From contig NZ_UQGV01000008.1 in NCBI RefSeq assembly GCF_900540665.1, forward strand, positions 1-40,037: a DNA stretch of 40,037 nt, written 5' to 3'. Positions 7,283 to 14,435 of this stretch are shown here, piece after piece. Within the stretch, counting starts at the first letter, position 1. Each line of letters begins with the position of its first letter. A program made the position numbers and the translations under genes. The DNA comes from an uncultured Catenibacterium sp. (GTDB lineage: Bacteria; Bacillota_I; Bacilli_A; Erysipelotrichales; Coprobacillaceae). The notes below the pieces were generated by a model, which was given only the letters and a program-made list of their open reading frames with translations, had not been told where the DNA came from and made no database searches.

Positions 7283-9961
7283 CTAATCATTAATAATATA
7301 GTTGTATATATATTCTACTTCTTCATCTGGAATCTCAACGTTGTAGTATGTCTTAACTTCTTTCATTGAGATATTTACTTGATCTATAAACTCTTGATGC
7401 TTTTCTTTAAAGTCATGATCAGTAAAGTTTGAAATAGCTTGTCTTGTCACTAATCTTTCTACAAGACAACAAATATGAACATATAATCCAAAGCATGTTT
7501 TATTCTTAAATCTCTTATGTAGGATATTCTGTAGATGATCAATTGCTTTCGCAACATGTTCAAGTAGTTTATCCGGATTTAATATAGTTAAATTATTCAT
7601 GACATTGGATAATGTGAAATTACGCAAGATATTCTTCTCAAATATTTCCATCTGTTCTTGAGTCATATACTTTCCAAAATATACTTCTATGGCATTCTGA
7701 CTTTCGTTAATAATCAATTCTTGTATGCCTATATATTTCATAGATTCAATATTTGGATCAAGTGTTCCAATGACACATACAACTTCATAATCATTCATTA
7801 ACTGATCATAGACCTGTTTACGTATTAAAGCAGGATAATCATAAGTAATAATCTTTAGATTAGAATCTTCAGGTAAAGAATTGAATAAGATTTCTTTGAT
7901 CTTATTCGCTGTACCAACTCCTGATGCACATGAACAGATGACAATAGGTTCTTTCTTTTTCTTAAGTTCTACATGCGTTTTATAGATGTTTTCCTTAAGA
8001 ATAGAATCAATTACTTCAGTCACTGTTCTATTGAGTTTAATTCCTTGTCCTATTTCTAACGCACATTTAGTATTAATATTGTTTACTAAGGCAATATCCG
8101 CATTACTTGTATCTAATCCCTGATATATTTCTTCAAGAGAACCCATATCAACTAACAAATAAAGCTTTGAGATATTACCAACATGTGCAATGTAATCATT
8201 GATCTTTCTTGTAATAGTTTGCACATCCACATCTAACGGCATATCAATTGCATCAAATATATAACTATTCAACATTCTATTAGCTGCTTCTGCAATAGAA
8301 CTTGCAGTTGAATACCCATGCGCAATAATAATCGCAATTGTGAGATCTTCACCAGAATGTACAAAATACTTAATCATACAAATACAGATAATACATTCTA
8401 CAAAGTCATCAATATCCTGATTCATATTATTCTTTAAGTAACGAGAAACATCCTGTCCTATTTCATATTCACGATGAAATTCAAGTTTTAGATATTTCTT
8501 TAAGTTTTTTACTTCATCATAATTCTCATTGATCCAGTTATTTGTGAGATATGTATTCTTACAGAATTCTGAGACATATGTAGCCAATGCAATCAACTCA
8601 TTATGTGAAGTCCTAAAGCCATAATGTTCAGTGATATTATTAAATATCTTTTCTAGATAGTTTGTAAGATAATCAATTGAACCTGCACGATTATCATTAA
8701 ATATAAGCTTTTCAAAATATCTATCTACAGTATTCTGTGCATTTACTGCAAATGACTGATCTCTTTTAAGATTAATTAATGATTGATAAAAATCTTTAAC
8801 AATACCCTGATCTGATACGGGAAGAAGTGTGTTAAGAGAGACAAGCTTATGCTTCTTCATAATCATAGAGGAAACATCTATACTATTTCTAATATTGTCA
8901 GGTAAATCATAAGCATGAATTTCTAACGTATCTGAATTACTTTTATATAATGCACTCACACAACTTGCCTGAATAGTATTAGTCAGTTCACCAATATTAC
9001 CTACAAATGTATGATTCAGTAACAACTCATAAACGTTAGATGAAATAAGAATTGTTTTGTTCACACGCTTCTCTTCGTTCTTCAAAAAGCTATACATGAG
9101 TTCTAGCTTTTCATTTTCTCCTCTTTGTGCAAGAGATGGAATTGTAAGAATAACTGGAATACGTCTAAGGAATGTTTTTAATAATGCTTTTTGTGGCACT
9201 TCTGTTGTCGCAAATATAATTCTACATTTTGATTTATACCATTTATTGTTGTCACCTACTAAGTGATAGATTCCCTGATCCATATAAAGGAATAACTTTT
9301 CCTGACATTCTGCATTTAAACAATGCACTTCATCTAAGAATAATACACCACCATCCGCAAAATGTAATAAACCTAAGTTATCACTATCTGCACCTGTAAA
9401 TGCACCTTTTTTATAGCCAAATAGATTAGCTGTAAGTAATTCTGGGTTATTTGCATATTCTGAACAGTTTACCTGTACAAAATTCTTAGACGCATCAATC
9501 AAACCTGTATCTACACAATATTCATACGTAAGTTTAGCCATAAATGATTTACCAGTACCAGTTGGTCCATAAAACAACATAGGCAATCCTACTGGTGGAT
9601 AAGATACTGTTGCCTTAATCTTCTCTACAATCTGATACATGCTTTCATTAGATCCAATAAGCTTTTCAAAGTTCTTTAATTCTGTCTGATTGTTTAGTTC
9701 AGCTTCCAATTCATCTAATGATTTGTATTCGTCTGATAAGAGCTTCTTCTTATATTTACTTTCAAGAGACCCTCTTGAAAGATATAAAACAGGGCTTGTT
9801 TTGATTTTAATAAGCTTCTTGTCATTAAATAGTTCATTTAACAGTTTTGTTACTTGGTTTCTACTAAGTTTTAATTCTTTTGATAATTGCACAGATTGAC
9901 ATTCTTCATATGAATTTTGATCCATTCTTCCATTGATCAACAACATTATTTTTTCTTTCAA
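7283..9961 (-). CDS. LevR-type sigma-54-dependent activator with PTS regulation domains
   Basis: About 892 residues. Order of domains: N-terminal winged helix-turn-helix (about 1-65, SKELKLSRNQVTKLLNELF); AAA+ sigma-54 activator domain with Walker A GPTGTGKS (132-139), the sigma-54-contacting GAFTGA loop (186-191) and Walker B GGVLFLDE (204-211); a PRD (about 423-528, NITEHYGF); a mannose-type EIIA-like domain with IIIAHG (His548); a EIIB-like domain with VICSCASGVGTA; and a C-terminal PRD with FGLYVHICCLVERL. This is the LevR/ManR architecture, in which PTS phosphorylation tunes activity. I chose the TTG at 9961 because GAGGTG lies just upstream; an ATG at 9982 lacks a site. It sits between its likely targets, the sigma-54 promoters and rpoN. 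Confidence 0.92.
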   Translation of the reverse strand: MKEKIMLLINGRMDQNSYEECQSVQLSKELKLSRNQVTKLLNELFNDKKLIKIKTSPVLYLSRGSLESKYKKKLLSDEYKSLDELEAELNNQTELKNFEKLIGSNESMYQIVEKIKATVSYPPVGLPMLFYGPTGTGKSFMAKLTYEYCVDTGLIDASKNFVQVNCSEYANNPELLTANLFGYKKGAFTGADSDNLGLLHFADGGVLFLDEVHCLNAECQEKLFLYMDQGIYHLVGDNNKWYKSKCRIIFATTEVPQKALLKTFLRRIPVILTIPSLAQRGENEKLELMYSFLKNEEKRVNKTILISSNVYELLLNHTFVGNIGELTNTIQASCVSALYKSNSDTLEIHAYDLPDNIRNSIDVSSMIMKKHKLVSLNTLLPVSDQGIVKDFYQSLINLKRDQSFAVNAQNTVDRYFEKLIFNDNRAGSIDYLTNYLEKIFNNITEHYGFRTSHNELIALATYVSEFCKNTYLTNNWINENYDEVKNLKKYLKLEFHREYEIGQDVSRYLKNNMNQDIDDFVECIICICMIKYFVHSGEDLTIAIIIAHGYSTASSIAEAANRMLNSYIFDAIDMPLDVDVQTITRKINDYIAHVGNISKLYLLVDMGSLEEIYQGLDTSNADIALVNNINTKCALEIGQGIKLNRTVTEVIDSILKENIYKTHVELKKKKEPIVICSCASGVGTANKIKEILFNSLPEDSNLKIITYDYPALIRKQVYDQLMNDYEVVCVIGTLDPNIESMKYIGIQELIINESQNAIEVYFGKYMTQEQMEIFEKNILRNFTLSNVMNNLTILNPDKLLEHVAKAIDHLQNILHKRFKNKTCFGLYVHICCLVERLVTRQAISNFTDHDFKEKHQEFIDQVNISMKEVKTYYNVEIPDEEVEYIYNYIIND

Positions 9962-10054
9962 TGAAATCACCTCATAATTCATGATAAAACAAATAAAACA
10001 TGTGCGCAACAATAGTTATTCGCTATACTATTATGATAAATATCCAAACATTAA

Positions 10055-10071
10055 TTGGCACGAATTTTGCT
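10055..10071 (+). promoter_or_regulatory. Sigma-54 promoter in front of rpoN, with an overlapping -10
   Basis: TTGGCAC-GAATT-TTGCT is a perfect -24/-12 element pointing at rpoN. Transcription would begin near 10082, so the message would start almost at the ribosome site GAGGGG. A TATAAT at 10073-10078 follows directly and could serve as a sigma-A -10, but no convincing -35 is visible. The same 134-base gap must also hold the promoter of the divergent activator gene, which I cannot place. Confidence 0.75.
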
Positions 10072-10095
10072 ATATAATAGTGAGGGGTGATGAAT

Positions 10096-11319
10096 ATGAA
10101 ACAAAAAATGCAATATATTCAAACATTAAAACAAACATTAAAATTAAATCAAAAACTTTTAAAATCGTTAGATTTCCTAACTGACAACATTGATGATATC
10201 AATAAAGTTGTTCAACAAGTATTAGAAACCAATCCTTTTTTAGAACTAAAATCACCTAAAAACTATGATACTCAGCAATTTATTGAAAGTATTTCTAATA
10301 AACGCTCTTTAAAAGATGATCTCTATTTACAATTAAGTGCATGTACTCATTCATATAATGAAGCTATAATGGATTATTTGATTGAATCATTAGACGATAG
10401 TGGGTTCTTATCCTACCCTATTGAACAATATATCACTGATTTAGATATAGACAGAGAAATGCTTGATGCTCATTTAGATATATTACGTTCTTTTGAACCA
10501 AATGGTGTTGGTGCAGCTGATGCGATTGATTCAATTATCATTCAATTAAAAAATAATAATAAAACAAAAAGCTATACACTATTTAGAGATTATCAAGATG
10601 TGATCTTAACTCAGAACTATTCACTCATTAAACAGAAAACAGGATTAAAAAAAGAAGAGATAGACCATTTATTTTATGAAATACGTTCTTGTAATCCTTT
10701 CCCATGTAATATGTATAGTTCATCCCAGGATGATTATATCTCACCAGATATTTTAATAGAGGTAGAAGATTCTAATATCATGATTACCCCTATCAATCAA
10801 CCTGAACTCATAGTAAATGATCTTCTTTATGAGAAGGTAAAGAATGATGAGAATATGAAAGCTTATTTTAATGATGCACATTTCTTAATTGAAAATCTTG
10901 CAAAGAGAAATCAAACAGTATTATTTGTCGCAAATGCTTTAGTTGATATCCAAAGTGGTTATTTCTTATATGATGATGAATTATACCCATGTACTTTATC
11001 ACAACTTGCAAGTGAAACAGGATTCCATGAATCTACTATTTCACGTACATTAAATAATAAGTACTACAGCTATAATGGTGAGGTTTATCCTCTTAAACAA
11101 CTTCTTGTTTCTCAAACTGCTTCAGGGGATAGTAGTGATTCCATTAAAAAGGCTATTGTGGAATTAGTTGATAGTGAAGATAAAGAACATCCACTTTCAG
11201 ATAATCAGATTCTCAAAAAACTAGAAGAATTAGAATTACATTGTTCACGTCGTGTCATTGTCAAGTATAGACAACAATTGAATATTCCTTCGTCTACTAA
11301 ACGTAAGGTTCTTAAATAA
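10096..11319 (+). CDS. rpoN: RNA polymerase sigma-54 factor
   Basis: About 407 residues, short for the family (usually 430-490), mainly because the acidic region II is minimal. Region I is glutamine/leucine-rich (YIQTLKQTLKLNQKLLKSL). The core-binding domain is in the middle (DSGFLSYPIEQYI). A helix-turn-helix, LASETGFHESTISRTLNNKY, reads the -12 element. The RpoN box near the end is SRRVIVKYRQQLNIPSSTKR, which contacts the -24 element. The ATG at 10096 lies 8 bases after GAGGGG; a GTG at 10087 and an ATG at 10090 are too close to that site. It diverges from the LevR-type activator. Confidence 0.93.
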   Translation: MKQKMQYIQTLKQTLKLNQKLLKSLDFLTDNIDDINKVVQQVLETNPFLELKSPKNYDTQQFIESISNKRSLKDDLYLQLSACTHSYNEAIMDYLIESLDDSGFLSYPIEQYITDLDIDREMLDAHLDILRSFEPNGVGAADAIDSIIIQLKNNNKTKSYTLFRDYQDVILTQNYSLIKQKTGLKKEEIDHLFYEIRSCNPFPCNMYSSSQDDYISPDILIEVEDSNIMITPINQPELIVNDLLYEKVKNDENMKAYFNDAHFLIENLAKRNQTVLFVANALVDIQSGYFLYDDELYPCTLSQLASETGFHESTISRTLNNKYYSYNGEVYPLKQLLVSQTASGDSSDSIKKAIVELVDSEDKEHPLSDNQILKKLEELELHCSRRVIVKYRQQLNIPSSTKRKVLK

Positions 11320-11344
11320 GGCTGTGGCTTGTCCACAGTCTTTT
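11320..11344 (+). terminator. rpoN terminator
   Basis: The stem GGCTGTGG/CCACAGTC (one G-T pair) with a short loop, followed by TTTT, begins directly after the rpoN stop codon. Confidence 0.85.
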
Positions 11345-11348
11345 CACT

Positions 11349-11405
11349 TAAAAAGAGATAACCAGTCATGGTTATCTCTCAAGGTCTTCCTTAGTTATTT
11401 TCCTG
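11349..11405. repeat. Direct repeat, copy A: ectopic copy of the nrdD 3' end and terminator
   Basis: These 57 bases match 11942-11998 with two mismatches. On the minus strand they hold the last codons of nrdD (Gln-Glu-Asn-Asn-stop) and the hairpin AGAGATAACC/GGTTATCTCT. No reading frame leads into this copy, so it is a duplicated remnant. It may still act as a second terminator for transcripts from the right and, being a hairpin, for those of rpoN. Confidence 0.85.
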
Positions 11406-11563
11406 TGAATACTTGTGAACTAGAGGCTTAAAATTCTAGCTAGTTTTAAGTGTATTTTATTCTCAAATTTCAAAATAGAAACTTATTTAATTACCCCTAA
11501 TCTACAGGTAAATCCAATTATTGAAATCATTTTTACATATAAATGCCAAGGAAATTAAAACTG
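11406..11563. other. Gap inside the repeat-bracketed insert
   Basis: This stretch of 158 AT-rich bases has no credible gene. It carries short self-complementary stretches such as CTAGAGGCTTAAAATTCTAG near 11420, which could fold past the end of the small ORFs. I see no promoter or known motif. Confidence 0.4.
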
Positions 11564-11620
11564 TTATTTCATATTTTGATAATCGCCTGTGGAGTGTGGG
11601 TATTCAAATAAAATTTTCAT
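11564..11620 (-). CDS. 18-codon ORF coupled to the small membrane protein
   Basis: The ORF encodes MKILFEYPHSTGDYQNMK. Its ATG overlaps the stop of the upstream gene in TAATG, and AAGGGG lies 6 bases before it, so translation by re-initiation is plausible. The peptide has no leader-like or antimicrobial motif I recognise. It could be a real small protein, a coupling leader or chance. Confidence 0.4.
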   Translation of the reverse strand: MKILFEYPHSTGDYQNMK

Positions 11621-11847
11621 TATTTCCCCTTTCCTACTTCTCTCAATTTTCTGAATTTCCAGAAAATTCTTATAAATACTATGATTAATAGAACAAATTC
11701 TGCACCGAAAAGAAATTTGTAAGTAGCACCAGACATATAAGAAGCACTCTCTGTTAAATGATGAAGAGACAAAATTATATATGCTGCGAGTACTACCAAA
11801 CATGCAAAAGACAAAAAACGAAAAATTTTCTCTGACTTATTCTTCAT
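11620..11847 (-). CDS. Small two-helix membrane protein of unknown function
   Basis: 75 residues with two hydrophobic segments, about 10-30 (FLSFACLVVLAAYIILSLHH) and 43-63 (YKFLFGAEFVLLIIVFIRIF), separated by a short polar loop. Both ends are basic (MKNKSEK and KFRKLREVGKGK), which predicts both termini in the cytoplasm. GGGAGGG lies 7 bases before the ATG. It lies alone with the 18-codon ORF between the two copies of the nrdD-end repeat. Function unknown. Confidence 0.7.
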   Translation of the reverse strand: MKNKSEKIFRFLSFACLVVLAAYIILSLHHLTESASYMSGATYKFLFGAEFVLLIIVFIRIFWKFRKLREVGKGK

Positions 11848-11941
11848 AAAATTTCCCTCCCTTAGATTTAGAAAAAGAAGTTTCCTATATGTATAGTACC
11901 ATTCTTACTCCAGAATTTCTCAATTAGATGCATTTTTTAGA

Positions 11942-11972
11942 TAAAAAGAGATAACCAGTCACGGTTATCTCT
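11942..11972 (-). terminator. nrdD terminator
   Basis: On the minus strand the perfect 10-bp stem AGAGATAACC/GGTTATCTCT with a 6-nt loop is followed by TTTTTA, 12 bases after the nrdD stop codon. Confidence 0.8.
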
Positions 11973-11998
11973 CAAGGCCTTCCTTAGTTATTTTCCTG
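11942..11998. repeat. Direct repeat, copy B: authentic nrdD 3' end and terminator
   Basis: This copy holds the true C-terminal codons and stop of nrdD and matches 11349-11405 with two mismatches at a distance of 593 bases. Confidence 0.85.
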
Positions 11999-14152
11999 AT
12001 ATACTCTATTGTCTAAATGTACAAAACGTTCTTTGATTTCCTGTGTACGTCCCTTATTCCAGAAGTTATCACCAAGATAACCACATGTTCTACGACATAC
12101 ATTTAAAGTCTTATGGTTTCTATTACCACAGTTAGGACAATACCATTCATTGTTTTCGTCTAATAAGATTTCTCCAGAGAAACCACATTCCTGACAATAG
12201 TCAGACTTAGTATTGATTTCAGCATACTGGATTGTTTCATACATATAGTTGATTAATTCTTTCATGGCATCAAAGTTGTTTGTCATATTAGTCACTTCTA
12301 CATAACTAATAGCCCCTCCAGAAGAGATCTTCTGGAACTTCGCTTCAAAGCCTAATTTAGAGAATGCATCAATCTGTTCTCTTACATTGACATGATAAGA
12401 GTTAGTAATATAGTCTTTATCTGTTACACCAGGTACGACTCCAAATCTCTTCTTTAATGCACGTGCTAATGTATAAGTAGTTGATTCTGCAGGTGTACCA
12501 TATAAGGCAAATCCTAAACCTGTATCCTTCTTCCACTTATCACATGCATTTCTTAATTTCTGCATGATTTCAAGAGCTAATGCATCGCCTTCTTCAGAAG
12601 TATGAGACTGACCAATTAATGCGACTACACATTCATATAAGCCAATATAGCCTAATGATAATGTAGAATAACAAGTATCTAATAATGAATCAATCTTTTC
12701 TCCTGGTTTTAGTCTTGCAATTGCACCATACTGCCAATGAATTGGAGAAATATCTGAAGGAGTACCCTTTAAGCTTTCATGTCTTAACATTAATGCTTCA
12801 TAACATAAATCTAAACGTTCGTCTAGAATCTTCCAGAATGAATCCATATTCTTATTTGCGGATAAACCAACATCAGTTAAGTTAAGAGTTACAACACCCT
12901 GATTGAAACGTCCATACCACTGATATTCACCTTTTTCATTCTTCCATGGAGATAAGAATGAACGACATCCCATACATGGGAATACCTGTCCTTCATAGTT
13001 TTCTCTCATGATCTTTGCACTGATGAAATCAGGCATCATACGCTTAGATACACACTTAACAGCTAAATCTGTTAAATAACGATACTGTGAATCATCAGGG
13101 ACATTATTATCATCTAATACATAAAGTAATTTAGGGAATGCTGGAGTGACATAAGCACCTACAGGATTCTTCATACCGATATATCTCTGTTTTAAGATTT
13201 CTTCAATTAATAAAGCTGTTTCTTCAATATAGTCTGGTTCTTCTCTTAAATACATGAAAATAGATAAGAATGGAGCCTGACCATTTGTAGTAGAGAATGT
13301 ATTGATCTGATACTGGATAGTCTGTACACCAGCTTTGATTTCTTCATGAAGACGAGATTTTGCAATCTTTTCAATCTGTTCTTCAGTATAATCAATACCT
13401 ACTTCTTTGCCTTCTTTTCTTACAGCCTTTAAATGTTTCTTATATGATACACGTACATAAGGTGCTAAATGAGAGATAGAGATTGTCTGTCCTCCATACT
13501 GACCATTAGCAACCTGCTGAACAATCTGAGTTGCAACAGTACATGCTGTCTGTAAAGACTTAGGTGTTTCAATCAACTTATCATTAATAACTGTACCATT
13601 CGCAAACATATCCTTTAAGTTTACTAGATCACAGTTATGCATCTTCTGGATATAGTAATCCATATCATGGAAATGAATAATACCATCATCATGTGCCTGG
13701 ACAATCTTTGGTGGTAATAACAAGCGGCGGCAATAGTCTCTAGAGAATTCACCTGCAATCAAGTCTCTCTGAGTTGCAAGTACAGTCGCATCTTTATTAG
13801 AGTTTTCATCCATTGCTTCTTTATTAGTCTGATTGACAATACCATAAATCGCATTATCAATTGTATTTGTTTCTCTCTGGAATTCTCTTACCTTACGATA
13901 GCCTTCATATGCCTTGGCAGTAAGTACTTCTCCCTTTTCAATCAACTTTTCAAAAACCTGTCCTTCAATACGATAAATACTGATAGATGCAGCTCCTGCT
14001 GATCTATGCCAGTCTTCAATTTCATGTGAGATCTTAGATGCAATTTCTGGCTTTACAATACCACTTCCATAGCGCATTGCTTTTAAAATCGCATTCTCAA
14101 TCTTATTTCCATCAAAGGCTACCTTAGAGCCATCTCTTTTGATTACCTCCAT
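11984..14152 (-). CDS. nrdD: Anaerobic (class III) ribonucleoside-triphosphate reductase
   Basis: About 722 residues. The N-terminal ATP-cone (roughly 1-90, VIKRDGSKVAFDGNKIENAI) is the allosteric activity site. The large catalytic barrel follows. The C-terminus has a four-cysteine zinc site (CQECGF and CPNCGN) and the glycyl-radical loop RTCGYLGDNFWNKGR. It reduces ribonucleoside triphosphates for DNA synthesis without oxygen. The activase NrdG is not beside it and must be encoded elsewhere. The ATG at 14152 has AGGAGG 9 bases upstream; the ATG at 14170 lies before that site. It has its own promoter and terminator, so it is probably monocistronic. Confidence 0.95.
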   Translation of the reverse strand: MEVIKRDGSKVAFDGNKIENAILKAMRYGSGIVKPEIASKISHEIEDWHRSAGAASISIYRIEGQVFEKLIEKGEVLTAKAYEGYRKVREFQRETNTIDNAIYGIVNQTNKEAMDENSNKDATVLATQRDLIAGEFSRDYCRRLLLPPKIVQAHDDGIIHFHDMDYYIQKMHNCDLVNLKDMFANGTVINDKLIETPKSLQTACTVATQIVQQVANGQYGGQTISISHLAPYVRVSYKKHLKAVRKEGKEVGIDYTEEQIEKIAKSRLHEEIKAGVQTIQYQINTFSTTNGQAPFLSIFMYLREEPDYIEETALLIEEILKQRYIGMKNPVGAYVTPAFPKLLYVLDDNNVPDDSQYRYLTDLAVKCVSKRMMPDFISAKIMRENYEGQVFPCMGCRSFLSPWKNEKGEYQWYGRFNQGVVTLNLTDVGLSANKNMDSFWKILDERLDLCYEALMLRHESLKGTPSDISPIHWQYGAIARLKPGEKIDSLLDTCYSTLSLGYIGLYECVVALIGQSHTSEEGDALALEIMQKLRNACDKWKKDTGLGFALYGTPAESTTYTLARALKKRFGVVPGVTDKDYITNSYHVNVREQIDAFSKLGFEAKFQKISSGGAISYVEVTNMTNNFDAMKELINYMYETIQYAEINTKSDYCQECGFSGEILLDENNEWYCPNCGNRNHKTLNVCRRTCGYLGDNFWNKGRTQEIKERFVHLDNRVYQENN

Positions 14153-14174
14153 GTTATATACCCTCCTCATAAGA

Positions 14175-14206
14175 AAATCTATTAGGAATAACTACCTAAT
14201 AGATTT
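14175..14206 (-). other. Leader hairpin just before the nrdD ribosome site
   Basis: The stem AAATCTATTAGG/CCTAATAGATTT is a perfect 12 bp with an 8-nt loop, followed on the minus strand by TTCTTATG and then AGGAGG. In the nrdD leader it could stabilise the 5' end or act as a weak attenuator. Confidence 0.5.
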
Positions 14207-14218
14207 GTTCGTACTTCT

Positions 14219-14254
14219 ATATTAGTCTATATTAGTTGCATGTGCAACTAATAT
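14219..14254 (-). promoter_or_regulatory. nrdD proximal promoter overlapped by a palindromic operator
   Basis: On the minus strand TTGCAC (14247-14242), a 17-bp spacer and TAATAT (14224-14219) form a promoter. The -35 lies inside a palindrome with arms ATATTAGTTGCA and TGCAACTAATAT (14229-14254), so a bound repressor would block it. The dyad does not look like an NrdR box. A TTGCA-N2-TGCAA core resembles sites of some MarR-type regulators, which is only inference. Confidence 0.55.
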
Positions 14255-14296
14255 GCTTGAGATAATAAAATCTTCTTGTAATAATTTATTAACATG

Positions 14297-14326
14297 AAAA
14301 AATGTTGAATTTATCAACGTTTTTTT
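14297..14326. other. A/T-flanked hairpin in the distal nrdD leader
   Basis: AAAAAATGTTGA and TCAACGTTTTTTT form a short stem with A and T runs on either side. It looks like a weak two-way terminator and stands between the distal and proximal nrdD promoters. Pairing is better in plus-strand RNA (a G-U pair) than in minus-strand RNA (a C-A mismatch). Confidence 0.4.
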
Positions 14327-14363
14327 AATTATCGATAAACACTTGGAATGTCTACCCTTAAAC

Positions 14364-14392
14364 AGTATAAAAACCCACGAGCATAATGTCAA
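14364..14392 (-). promoter_or_regulatory. Strong sigma-A promoter inside the glucosidase terminator
   Basis: Minus-strand TTGACA (14392-14387), a 17-bp spacer and TATACT (14369-14364) form a near-consensus promoter pointing at nrdD, with a leader of about 200 bases. The -35 lies in the loop of the upstream gene's terminator and the -10 at the end of its T-run. Confidence 0.6.
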
Positions 14393-14409
14393 GCATTTCT
14401 CATGGGTTT
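14369..14409 (-). terminator. Terminator of the aroD/glucosidase operon
   Basis: Minus-strand AAACCCATGAG pairs with CTCGTGGGTTT across a 17-nt loop and is followed by TTTTTAT. Runs of A and T on both sides suggest that it works in both directions. Confidence 0.75.
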
Positions 14410-14435
14410 CTTTTTTTCGCAATGTTGAAAGCGAA

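Noticed and set aside
9981..10184. 67-codon plus-strand frame overlapping the rpoN start
   Set aside because: It overlaps the sigma-54 promoter and rpoN in another frame and has no ribosome site or recognisable protein features.
11621..11803. Longer minus-strand frame leading into the 18-codon ORF
   Set aside because: It overlaps the 75-residue membrane protein in another frame; only the final 18 codons have their own ribosome site and a stop-start overlap.
14222..14422. 66-codon minus-strand frame in the nrdD leader
   Set aside because: It spans the promoter, terminator and operator elements and has no ribosome site.
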